From: Arthrobacter sp. Leaf337
GTDB lineage: Bacteria > Actinomycetota > Actinomycetes > Actinomycetales > Micrococcaceae
Assembly (NCBI RefSeq): GCF_001423745.1
Contig: NZ_LMPC01000021.1
Location: forward strand, 1-50,466
Reading direction: 5' to 3'
Length of the DNA stretch: 50,466 bases
The position numbers and the translations under genes are program-made. The notes under the pieces are model-generated. The model was not told the origin of the DNA. It made no database searches and saw only the letters and a program-made list of their open reading frames with translations. Shown here piece after piece: positions 41,958 to 50,385 of the stretch; position 1 is the first letter of the stretch, and each line of letters starts with the position of its first letter.

Positions 41958-43031
41958 ATGCCCGACCTTTTCAATAACCCAGCTTTTTACGGGATCCAGG
42001 ACGGTGCCATTGAAGACGGCCGAGGTCTGCGGATCATGTACCCCACAGCCGAGAACTACGTCTTCGACGCCCCCATCCTGGACGGACCCTATCCGTTAGT
42101 GGTGTTCGCCCACGGGTCCCGCGCCGGTTCCGGCGTTCAGCTGTGCCCGACGGATGTCAGCCAGGATTACAAGCGATGGACATCAGTCCTGTATGTCCTC
42201 GCCCGGTGTGGCTTCGTCGTCGCAGCCCCAGATCTCAGCAATACACTCAGCGATCCCGTGTCGGCCTCCATTGTCCTAGAGGAAACTGTCCGGTGGATGC
42301 ACAGGCACTGGGATGGACGGGAAGTGCTTTTCCGTCCATCCGTGTTTTTGGACCCGGACGAGTACCGTTTACGATCGGTTGCGGCGAAGGATCCTCGCGC
42401 TGATCTGGCGGGTGTGGGGGCGGGACTCGGGATAGGAGATGACGACACTCATTTCCTGGGAATGCCAACACCGGTCGGCGTTATCGGACACTCATGGGGA
42501 GCGCGGGCTGCGGCCCTGGCCGCAGCAAACCGTAACGTCGCGGTGGACGCTTTCGCCTCCGTTGCTGGAGCCTTCGACGACAACGAGGTAGTCAGCGCCG
42601 TCAGCAGCCTCCGGTCAACACTGCTCGTTGCAGGAGCATTGGACTCACTAAATGCCTCCTATCTCCCGCCACTTTGGACGCAGATGCCAGTACCGAAGAG
42701 CCAGGTCCTGCTCGCAGGCGCCGACCACTGGAGTTGGTTCAGCCCGGACAGCGGACTGCACCCGTGTCAGGCGGAGGACCGCTCGGCTTACTGCCCCATC
42801 GCATGGCAGGTCCTCGCAGAGGTGCTTAAGAATTTCATGGGGAAACAGCTTCTGAACTATTGGTTCGTACCTCCGTATCTGCTCGGGTCCAGTGGCGGAC
42901 AACTCACGCTGATGAACCAGCTGTGGAACGATCCGAAATGCGCCCTGAGGGTGCGGTGGGATGACCCTCGGTCTGTGCCTGGCAGCGGTGACCAGACGTA
43001 CGGCTTCTGGCTGGACGCACCCAGCTGGTGA
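41958..43031 (+). CDS. Alpha/beta hydrolase (chlorophyllase/dienelactone-hydrolase-like)
   Basis: 357 aa; AGGAGGAG lies 5-6 nt before the ATG. Fold marks: YPLVVFAHGSRAGSG (oxyanion-hole strand-loop), GVIGHSWGARAAALAAANR (nucleophile elbow, Ser in GHSWG), LLVAGALDSLNASYLPP (acid position Asp) and LLAGADHWSW (catalytic His). No signal peptide, so cytoplasmic or exported by a leaderless route like its large neighbour. The inserted EVLFRPSVFLDPDEYRLRSVAAKDPRADLAG region is a lid candidate. Substrate unknown. Confidence 0.85.
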   Translation: MPDLFNNPAFYGIQDGAIEDGRGLRIMYPTAENYVFDAPILDGPYPLVVFAHGSRAGSGVQLCPTDVSQDYKRWTSVLYVLARCGFVVAAPDLSNTLSDPVSASIVLEETVRWMHRHWDGREVLFRPSVFLDPDEYRLRSVAAKDPRADLAGVGAGLGIGDDDTHFLGMPTPVGVIGHSWGARAAALAAANRNVAVDAFASVAGAFDDNEVVSAVSSLRSTLLVAGALDSLNASYLPPLWTQMPVPKSQVLLAGADHWSWFSPDSGLHPCQAEDRSAYCPIAWQVLAEVLKNFMGKQLLNYWFVPPYLLGSSGGQLTLMNQLWNDPKCALRVRWDDPRSVPGSGDQTYGFWLDAPSW

Positions 43032-43160
43032 GGCCACACGCCGGCGCCTGAGGCAGGCCGCAAAATACAGAAGTGCATTACCAGTGACAGCACTCAGGAC
43101 CGCGTCAGACACCGCGGACAGTCCAGCTCAGGTATCAGCCACTGCGACTGGGAGGTACCA

Positions 43161-43525
43161 GTGATCGGAAACCACGAAAGCGCTAACGTCTTCGTCGGTT
43201 TGGAATGTCGGCAAGGGCGAGCACCACGCCATTGCAGTGGACCGGGTCGGGAAGAAGCTCTTCGACAAGGCTTTGCCCATCGACGAGGGCCGGTTGCGCG
43301 AGATCTTTAGCTCCCCGGGCATGCACGGCCGTATTCTGCTCGTGGTTGACGAGCCCGCGACGATCGGGGGCGCTCCCCGTCGCGGTTGTCCACGCCATCG
43401 GTGTCACCGTCGGATGCCTGCCCGGGCTGGCGATGCGCCGGAACGCTGACCTGCACCCGCGCGAGGCGAAACCGACGCCCGGAGGCGTTCATCATCGCCG
43501 AAGCGGCCCGAACCCCGCGGTTGAC
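43161..43525 (+). pseudogene. IS110-family transposase, N-terminal relic
   Basis: GTG at 43161 after GGAGG; FVGL then a frameshift to VGKGEHHAIAVDRVGKKLFDKALPIDEGRLREIF, then ILLVVDEPATIGG, another shift, LPVAVVHAIGVTVGCLPGLAMRR and AFIIAEAARTP. This is the first third of an IS110 transposase broken by at least three frameshifts. It is a different lineage from the intact element at 37.4 kb. Confidence 0.75.
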
Positions 43526-43690
43526 CCCACATCCCAGCAGCGGCCGGCCCATTAGCCAGGGCCCTGACCCGCCATCCACACAACCGAACAGGCCGCCGCG
43601 GAAGCTAGGCCACGGCCACAGGCCGCGACCCGCGTCAGGGGGACGTGCGGTCGGTACTCACGCTAAAGCAAAAACCCCTGACGAGGGGGA
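43521..43690. repeat. Island-end repeat, degenerate copy B
   Basis: From GACCCCACATCCCAG to the AAAAACCCCTGACGAGGGG hairpin it parallels copies A (36963-37135) and C (49970-50141), but the palindrome half-site and the tRNA 3' end are lost. Confidence 0.65.
43669..43690 (-). terminator. Relic terminator, copy B
   Basis: Minus-strand stem CCCCT-CGTC-AGGGG followed by TTTTT; homologous to the terminators at 37113 and 50119. Confidence 0.6.
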
Positions 43691-44108
43691 ATGCTGTGTC
43701 GAAGCAGCCCCTCGCTTTCTTCGCAACGGAGCGCGCGACCCCTAGTTTTCAGGATGCATCCGAGTGCATGGAGGTCGAACGATACTGCCGCCACAAGGTC
43801 GAAGAAGACCCACGTCAACTGGACGGCCCCGAGCTGGTCGACGCATGCGAATAGGACTTCTTTGTCTTCGATCCGGACGAGGACTAAGCCACGCGAATCA
43901 GCCTAGTTGGCCCACAACCTCGTGAACCGGTTGCGCAGCCGATCCAGCCACACAGCCGCTTCCGGTGTCTCCCAGGCGAGTGATGAACCGCTCCGCATCC
44001 GCCAGGGCGGCCCCTTACTCGGCACGGTCGGAACATCAGTGTCTGCGGTAACAGCCATGTTGGATCGTTGGCGTCGGGCTCGTCTTCGTCTTCCTCGTGT
44101 CCATCGGC
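43691..44108. other. Decayed coding region with a possible 51-aa minus-strand ORF
   Basis: On the plus strand ECMEVERYCRHKVEEDPRQL...DACE is followed by an in-frame TAG at 43853 and DFFVFDPDED, as in a broken small acidic gene. On the minus strand 44058-43903 could encode a 51-aa peptide (MAVTADTDVPTVPSKGP start, LDRLRNRFTRLWAN end), without an SD and overlapping nothing but this gap. Neither is assigned. Confidence 0.3.
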
Positions 44109-47100
44109 TCAGGTGTGGATGCGGACCGAATTGGAGCGCACGCCCGCGACGAATTCGGCTCGGTCGACGACGGCGACCACGTCGAGATCCCGGCCGTCCA
44201 GTTCGGGGTTGCGGTCGAGTACCGAGCGCAGATGGAACTGCGTATCAAACGTGCCGGAAGTTCCCGTGAGGGTCTCATCTACGACGACATCGCCCTCGGG
44301 TCCGCCCGTGATGACGATGAGCACTGGAATGCCGGAGCCTCCGGGGCTGACGTCCCCGCCCACGGCAACCGTCCCTCCACCGGATTCCGCCCAGATGCGC
44401 ACGCGGCAGGCGAACTTGGCCTTGCACCGGGCGGTCAGCCCGCCGATGGGCGAGAGGAATTCGCCCGGCTCGATCCCGTCGACGGTCTCGGTGTATCGCC
44501 GTTCGAGGAATCCGTCGATTCGCACATCGATCGGAGGCTGTTCCACATAACGCCCGACGTCGTCGGGTGCCGCGATGACGACATCGACCATCCGCTCGCC
44601 GTGTCCCTCGACCCACACCCACTGATGCGGAATCTGCACAACGTAGCCATCGGAGTGCCCAGTGACCCGTACACGCAGATGAATGCGCTGGCGCTCAGCA
44701 GACGGGTTTCGAACCGCGACCGGAAGCGTAAGAGGATGCACCGGGCTGCCTGCCGAAAGGTCGAACTCGGAGATGTTCTCCTGCGCTTGGTTGTTGCCGC
44801 CCGTGACCTCGCCCAGCTGATGGGTGGCAACTACTTTCAGGCAGGTGTGCTCACCGACTTGTGGCACCCACACCGTCGTTGCGTCGAAGCTTGAGCCGCC
44901 CGCGATGGAGCCCACCGTGGCCGTTCTGATCGGCGCCCAGCTTCCGTTGTCGCCCACACCCGGAGGGGTGACGGAATAGAACGTCACCAGGACGTTGGTT
45001 GCCCCATCCGTCCCGTCGTTACGGATGCGGCAGTAGAAGTCGTTCTTGGCATTAACGAGCGGCTTGTCCCCGCTTCCCTGCGGGCGGCCCTCGGCATCCA
45101 AGGGCTGGTCGTACACGCCGTCCTGGTTGCGGTCAATCCAAATGTCGGGCGTCTGGTAGTAGTCATCCCATGGCTGGATGCGTAAATCGAACTTGCCGGC
45201 CGGATCGTTTGGGACATTCTGTGCCCACTCGATCCTCACCTTGCAGATCAGAGGCCACGCCTGGATGTTGTCGTCGACCACGGTGATCTTGAGGTCGCGC
45301 AGCGGATCGACGACTACGTCGCCAGTGCGCAGCACGTTCGGCGCGTGCGCGAGGGTGATGAACCGGGTTTGCTGGTTGTTGTTGACCGTGTCGAACAGCA
45401 CGCGTGTGACGATGACCCCTCCACGGTTCGGGTTCGCCCCCCCGTCGAGAGGCAGAATCGGGTCGAACACCAGCCCGGTCGTGCCCGGGCGCTGCCTTAC
45501 CTCGACGAAGTACGCCAGCGAAGGCGTGACGATGATCTTCAGTAGGTGATACCGGCCCTGAACCGTGTTCTCGGTAGTGCCGTGCGCTTGCAGCTCGACA
45601 TCGAAGGTGCGGGGGTTGCGGTCCCACTCGACGCGCCCGATGTTCGTCTGCCCGCTCAGGTTCTCTTCGTCCGGGTTCGACGCGTGCGCGTCAGTGAACC
45701 ACCCCAGGTTCTCTAAATTCGAGCCACTGAACAGTGCGTGAAATTTGTCGTGGGATCCCATGATGTCGAACGCGGCGGCCGTCGCCTCGGCGGGGTCGAT
45801 AAGTTGGGACGCGTATATGTCCTCCTCGAGGAGGGCACCCGACGCGAACTTAGGATCGATGATGTTGTGCCCGGTCTCGTGCGCGAGGCGGCCCCAGTCG
45901 GCTTCCTCGTGAACCATGATGTAGGCGGTGTCCTTGCTGAGGGTCTCGTTAATGCTGAGTCCCGCCGCGGAAAACATAAACGTCTTGGCGCTCATGTTTC
46001 CCCACGCGCGCGCAAACTTTCCGCCGGTGTTGCACGTCACGGCGATCATGTCGGGCTCAGCGGCGGCAATCTCGGTCTTGTAGAGCTGGACTGCCTCAGC
46101 GACCAGCCGTGCCTTGTTCCAGAAGTTCTCGTACTTCTTGTCGGTGCCGTCGGGGTTCTTTTCGACCACAAAATTGCCCGTGTCGTCCGTCTCGAACACT
46201 GCGTGGCCGTTCGAGTCGTAAACCTGGTTGCCGCTGGAATCGAGCTCCCGCTTCAGCTCGAAGGTCCAGTGGTAGTCCAGTAGATTGCCGCTGAGCGTCT
46301 TCCAGCCTGCGGCCACCTCGGCGCTGACCGAGCACTTCGAGTAGCTCGCCTGATCGTAGTACGTGGCGACCGAAGCCCCGGGGCTGTTCCAGTTGTCGTC
46401 GACCGTTGTGAGTACGCTTGTCGCCGGCGTCGCCAGATCGGCCGGAGACACCAACGCGACGAAGACCGAGCCGCCCGACTTCGGCAGTCCCTCCTCGCCA
46501 AGTACCGGCGCGGGGGCTACATCAGACAGCACTAGCGGCGGCCCGTCGTCGAAGTACCCCGGGCTCTCGTTTAAGGTGAACGTGCCTGCGTCAAGGACGT
46601 CGGGGCCGACCCTGACGATAACGGAGCCGTCCCGGGTGTCGGGGTGCGTGAGCACACGCAGCCGATGGTCCGAGTGCTCCAGCACTGTCGCTGGCGCACC
46701 ACCAGCCTCGACAGTAACCGGTGTCGCCCAGTCCCCGAACCCGCTGCCCGAGAGAACCAGCACGTCGCCGCCGTGTCCAAGCAGGGGCGAGAGGTCGGAG
46801 ACGACGGGCCCTGGAGGCACAGGTGCAAGGTCGTAGACGATGACCTCACGGAGGCCGCTGATCACCACCCGATCCCGCACCATTCCGATGCTCGTGGGCT
46901 GCACGTCCCCGGCGTCGAACAGCGGCGCAGTCACACCGGCAGAGTCAATCTGCTCCACTCGGCCGCCTGTCCCCGGTTCCGCATGCAGCAGGAGCGTCTC
47001 GCTGTCGTCCGTCCAGGTGAGGCGGCCCGGACTCTCAAACGCACCCGTGAACGGTGAGATCACTCCGCCCAAAACATCGACCGCGAGGATTTCAGCCGGT

Positions 47101-47567
47101 CGCGAGACGTAGGCAAGCGATCCGTCCGCGCGCGCTGCGAGGCCCACCCCGTTGTCGAGAACGCCCGACAGACGCGAGACGTCACCCGTCGCCGGATCGA
47201 TCTCGATGAGGCATCCCTCCGGCCCCGTTTGCACAGCCCACACAGTGGCCCGCCCAGGAACCCAGGCGATCTGCCCGGCCGTCCCGAAATCCTCAGCGAC
47301 GAGCTGAGGCGCCGAGCCTGGCGAGGACAAGTCGAGCAGGTAGAGGCGGCCATCACGTATGGCCACGAACACGGCGCGACCGTCACTGGTGACCGCAAGA
47401 TCAACGGCCCCGCGCAATTCGCCGGTGAGTGTCAGCACCGAGCGGTCCAAGCCGAGGCTCGACACCCGACCCGAGATCTCGGCGACATAGACCCTGTCGT
47501 CAATCGGGTTGTATCGGCATCCGCTCGTCGGAGTCAATCCATCTGCGATAGTCAAGCCCGTGACCAT
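44109..47567 (-). CDS. Leaderless 1152-aa multidomain protein: propeller, IPT/TIG and HExxH metalloprotease core
   Basis: Start at 47567 is fixed by GGGAGG five nt upstream of the ATG. Domains read from the sequence: beta-propeller-like repeats (~10-250; RVYVAEISGR, AVFVAIRDGRLYLLDL), an IPT/TIG beta-sandwich (~253-330; VVSDLSPLLGHGGDVLVLSGSGFG), and a metalloprotease-like domain (~370-640) with HETGH at 563-567 and IMG at 602-604 as a possible Met-turn. After that come an all-beta region and CARDB-like repeats (~820-1000; YCRIRNDGTDGATNVLVTFY) and a further Ig-like C-terminus. No Sec or Tat signal and no TM helix. The domain set is that of extracellular proteins, so export without a leader, or function inside a delivered particle, is a real question. 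No paralogue in the window. Confidence 0.8.
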   Translation of the reverse strand: MVTGLTIADGLTPTSGCRYNPIDDRVYVAEISGRVSSLGLDRSVLTLTGELRGAVDLAVTSDGRAVFVAIRDGRLYLLDLSSPGSAPQLVAEDFGTAGQIAWVPGRATVWAVQTGPEGCLIEIDPATGDVSRLSGVLDNGVGLAARADGSLAYVSRPAEILAVDVLGGVISPFTGAFESPGRLTWTDDSETLLLHAEPGTGGRVEQIDSAGVTAPLFDAGDVQPTSIGMVRDRVVISGLREVIVYDLAPVPPGPVVSDLSPLLGHGGDVLVLSGSGFGDWATPVTVEAGGAPATVLEHSDHRLRVLTHPDTRDGSVIVRVGPDVLDAGTFTLNESPGYFDDGPPLVLSDVAPAPVLGEEGLPKSGGSVFVALVSPADLATPATSVLTTVDDNWNSPGASVATYYDQASYSKCSVSAEVAAGWKTLSGNLLDYHWTFELKRELDSSGNQVYDSNGHAVFETDDTGNFVVEKNPDGTDKKYENFWNKARLVAEAVQLYKTEIAAAEPDMIAVTCNTGGKFARAWGNMSAKTFMFSAAGLSINETLSKDTAYIMVHEEADWGRLAHETGHNIIDPKFASGALLEEDIYASQLIDPAEATAAAFDIMGSHDKFHALFSGSNLENLGWFTDAHASNPDEENLSGQTNIGRVEWDRNPRTFDVELQAHGTTENTVQGRYHLLKIIVTPSLAYFVEVRQRPGTTGLVFDPILPLDGGANPNRGGVIVTRVLFDTVNNNQQTRFITLAHAPNVLRTGDVVVDPLRDLKITVVDDNIQAWPLICKVRIEWAQNVPNDPAGKFDLRIQPWDDYYQTPDIWIDRNQDGVYDQPLDAEGRPQGSGDKPLVNAKNDFYCRIRNDGTDGATNVLVTFYSVTPPGVGDNGSWAPIRTATVGSIAGGSSFDATTVWVPQVGEHTCLKVVATHQLGEVTGGNNQAQENISEFDLSAGSPVHPLTLPVAVRNPSAERQRIHLRVRVTGHSDGYVVQIPHQWVWVEGHGERMVDVVIAAPDDVGRYVEQPPIDVRIDGFLERRYTETVDGIEPGEFLSPIGGLTARCKAKFACRVRIWAESGGGTVAVGGDVSPGGSGIPVLIVITGGPEGDVVVDETLTGTSGTFDTQFHLRSVLDRNPELDGRDLDVVAVVDRAEFVAGVRSNSVRIHT

Positions 47568-48329
47568 TGCTGCCTCCCAAATCATCTGCTGGTTCCCTGA
47601 GGGTCTGAACGTTCCGGAGTGACAGGTCCGCTGGCTGGGTAGGCGGGTCCACGTTTGGCTCGCTCATCCTGCCAGTGTCGGAGGACGTCGTTACTATGGC
47701 GTTACTGACGGTGAGAGTGTCAGCCGTATGGTCGGCGGCCGCCCCCTGCTTCTTGCCATCGTGAAGCACATGAACTTTCGGCCCAGGGTGGAGGGATCCG
47801 TTCGCGCGCCGGTGCAGCCAGTCCTCAGGGTGCACGGTCTTCGCGCAGACGGTCGATGATCTGCATGTCCCTCTGTCCGGGTGTGGATCCTCGACCGCGG
47901 ACACCTCGACCCCGCTCGCGCGGCCGTCGTCGTGCCAAAGCAGAACCTGAACCAGACCCGCAAGCCGCGGCGGGTCCACCTCGAAGGCGAGCGGGCGCTC
48001 GGTGCCCATAGGAAGCAAGGGCGCATCGCCCGCGACCTCCATGTCGAAAACACACGCCGCAGAACTCCCACTCGGTCGTCCGGCTGGCCGCGAACTGCGC
48101 CTAAAGGACCGCGGCTGGGTCCCCTGCGTGCGCGATGATTTGGTCAAAAATGTGAAGCTGCCCCGGCGGTTGAGAGGGTCGGACCGTTTGTGCACTTCGG
48201 CCTTGAAGTCCTTTCTCCGGAGATGGCCGCTCCTAGCTGTTCAAACGGCACGATGGCGCAAAGACCTGCTGACGTCTTCTGGGTGCTTGGATTGTCGTTG
48301 GCAGCTGATCGTCGGGGTTCGTCCCCGGC
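47568..48329. other. Decayed coding sequence upstream of the large protein
   Basis: On the minus strand (about 48050-47840) a protein-like stretch reads VFDMEVAGDAPLLPMGTERP then AFEVDPPRLAGLVQVLLWHDDGR..SAVEDPHPDRG, then continues only after a frame change as MQIIDRLREDRAP and a stop. It looks like the end of a lost gene that preceded the large protein. Nothing else recognised. Confidence 0.4.
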
Positions 48330-48425
48330 CTGCGCAGCCTTGTCGGCACTCAGGCCGGGTTCGACGCCGCCGGGTATCAGTTCGCGCAGGAGCCGGTGCA
48401 GGCGGATGAGCAGCACGGCGCGTTC
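48330..48425 (-). pseudogene. IS110-family transposase, internal relic
   Basis: ERAVLLIRLHRLLRELIPGG followed by VEPGLSADKAAQ matches the middle segment of IS110 transposases (RLHxLLRELIPGG). Flanking sequence is not alignable. Opposite strand to the relic at 43.2 kb. Confidence 0.55.
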
Positions 48426-48868
48426 ATGGCCCAGATCATCGCGACCTGTCAGCCAGCATTGAAGCACATCAGATTTTCGGCGTCGAGCTCAATGACGCGG
48501 AAATCAGCGGCTCCCTTTTCGAAGACACCCGCGACAACCGCCGCCTGCGCGGACAAGGTGACCAAGATGTCCCCCGGGTTCATTAGGACGGTGAAATCCA
48601 TCGGTTTTGAAGGTCCTGGGGCGTGGAGATCCTGTCGGATGAACATCGTGCACTTCCCGTTGCGGAGGCACTTCAGCAGGCCCCAGCCACAGCAGTGGCT
48701 TGCTTTCCAACGCACTAAAGCGCTGGCCTGCTAAGTCCCACTAAGAAAGCCGAAGCGGCGACGGGTTATAGCACCCTGAGCCGCCGCGAAACATTCAGCT
48801 CCTCACCGCCGCAGCGCGCGTGGATATCTTTGGGGCCATCAATCCCCCAATTTGGAAAAGGCGACTGA
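48426..48868. other. 443-nt region without a recognised gene
   Basis: A minus-strand frame (48715-48449, 88 aa, with DFTVLMNPGDILVTLSAQAAVVAGV) is protein-like but has no SD or known match; left unassigned. Confidence 0.35.
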
Positions 48869-49123
48869 CCCCCTGGACCTGAGACGCATCAACGACTGAA
48901 CCTACTGACCGGATCTAGCATCGAGATACGGCAGCAGAGCAGTCCCGTCAGTAGCGGCTACGTTGACGCCATTTCCGACGACAGGACCATCCTCTGGCTG
49001 CGCCCTCCTGCGCGAAACAGGAGGCTGTTCGAGAAGGCTGAATTCTATGAGGCATGGGCAACAGAAGGCCGCACGGGTCTCCACTACGAGGCCACGAAGG
49101 GCCTCGGCCGCCGGAACGAGTAG
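48869..49123 (+). pseudogene. Remnant of a small gene lacking a start codon
   Basis: Open from 48869 to the TAG at 49121-49123. The protein-like part begins SIEIRQQSSPVSSGYVDAIS, then DDRTILWLRPPARNRRLFEKAEFYEAW. No ATG, GTG or TTG precedes this core in frame, so the 5' end was probably lost. Family unknown. Confidence 0.4.
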
Positions 49124-49560
49124 AACCCTGCGAGTAAGGAGTCGTCGTCGGTTACTCTCCCAACGTGATCACATGGTCGTAGGCGTGAGGCGGGTCCCAT
49201 CCGGTAGATAGGCATCGCCGCTGTCGGGCGTCGCCCATCCAAGAAACCTTCTCCGCCCGACGGAGAGTCTCCACCGCGTTGGATCCGGCGCCGTGTCCCG
49301 CAACAGTGATTCGGTGCACGAGGCAGAGCAGTGCGTTCCGAGTCCTGGAAAGAGAGTCCGGGCTCTGCGTGGAGGCCGTGGCCGAGTGTTTCGCCTAATG
49401 CGTCTGTCGACCCTCGCCTTGCGGACATACTCCGTGTTCCATTTACCCGCGCTGATCCACCGGCCGTTTCCGGTCATCCACGCCAGCCTGCTCATGGCCG
49501 TTGAAGAGCAGGCTCAGAGAGACATGCATATGGGCCGCGCGGCCGAGTTTGGACACGTGT
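49124..49560. other. 437-nt region without a recognised gene
   Basis: Both strands have Arg-rich open frames with no conserved features. Probably decayed island sequence leading into repeat copy C. Confidence 0.4.
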
Positions 49561-49807
49561 GACGGATCAACCAAACCAGGACAGCCCGGAAGAAAGTCGG
49601 GATCCCACACACCTTCACGCTGTCGACGGATCGTTCACCGGCCACAGGTACGCCACGAGAGGTGCCCGCCGACAGGAACGTCCCACGTAAACCAACGCTC
49701 TAGGCCGCAAAGTCATGTCGTCTGAAACAGAGAACTTCATGAAGTAGTGAAGGCAGCGCCAGGAGGAGGGGATCTAAATGCAGGCCGAAGAGCCGCCCGT
49801 GGACAGG

Positions 49808-49826
49808 GTGTGGACAATGTCCACAC
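49808..49826. repeat. 19-bp palindrome, copy 3
   Basis: GTGTGGACAATGTCCACAC, identical to copy 1, again followed by CCCCTTTGGCCGGACAA. Confidence 0.85.
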
Positions 49827-50118
49827 CCCCTTTGGCCGGACAAACACCTGATGAGCGGAGGCTGCCTGGATGGCAGGAAGCAGCTATCCGAGGAAAATCC
49901 TGGAAGAGGCTCCGGCTTGGTCATGTCGTCACCACAACTCTTGGCCATGAATGAGTGACGGCCAATAACTGGACCCCACATCCCAGCATGCGGAGTGCCC
50001 ACAAGCCAGGACCCTGATCCCGCCACCCACATAACTTCACAGGCCACCGCAGCGCCAGCCATAGACCGCGGCCAGTGTCAGAGGAACCCGCCGAGGGACA
50101 ATGTCCACACATTAAAGC

Positions 50119-50141
50119 AAAAACCCCTCTGACGAGGGGTT
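50119..50141 (-). terminator. Relic terminator of a tRNA gene, copy C
   Basis: Identical to 37113-37135: stem AACCCCTC/GAGGGGTT and a minus-strand TTTTT run. Confidence 0.8.
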
Positions 50142-50145
50142 ATGC

Positions 50146-50167
50146 GTGCCCGAGGTGGGACTCGAAC
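50146..50167 (-). tRNA. tRNA 3'-end relic (attachment-site type), copy C
   Basis: Same 22 bp as copy A, same orientation. It holds T-loop, 3' T-stem, 3' acceptor strand and discriminator, without the rest of a tRNA. By the logic of tandem integration an intact tRNA on the minus strand would lie to the right of this window. Confidence 0.7.
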
Positions 50168-50260
50168 TGCATTCCCGCCCCTGCAAACGCTGGGAAATCC
50201 CGAAAACATCCCCAATCCAAGCCAGTCCGGTACCGGTACGGCCGGGTCCGAAGGCAAATT

Positions 50261-50277
50261 TGTGCACAATGTGCACA
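50261..50277. repeat. Palindrome variant, copy 4
   Basis: TGTGCACAATGTGCACA: the inner G-C pair of the arms is swapped to C-G relative to the other copies, keeping the dyad. Confidence 0.75.
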
Positions 50278-50385
50278 CCCCCTTTTGCCCACTTCTCTGC
50301 CCCATGCAGCCGACCAGCCCGTTGATCCAGAACTGCTCCTGCGCGTTTTCTCCCCTCGCCCTCCCCAGGTGTCCTGTCTCAAATA

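Larger units (their letters stand above)
49561..50277. repeat. Island-end repeat, complete copy C
   Basis: Uninterrupted unit: GGATCAACC start, palindrome at 49808-49826, half-palindrome, minus-strand terminator, tRNA 3'-end relic, ~90 nt, variant palindrome at 50261. Positions 50099-50177 are identical to 37093-37171 of copy A. Confidence 0.82.

Noticed and set aside
43903..44058. 51-aa minus-strand ORF as a confident gene
   Set aside because: No SD and no recognisable family; kept only as a note within the intergenic entry.
36523..50277. CRISPR array interpretation of the recurrent palindromes
   Set aside because: Copies are kilobases apart, with no regular spacer length and no cas genes.
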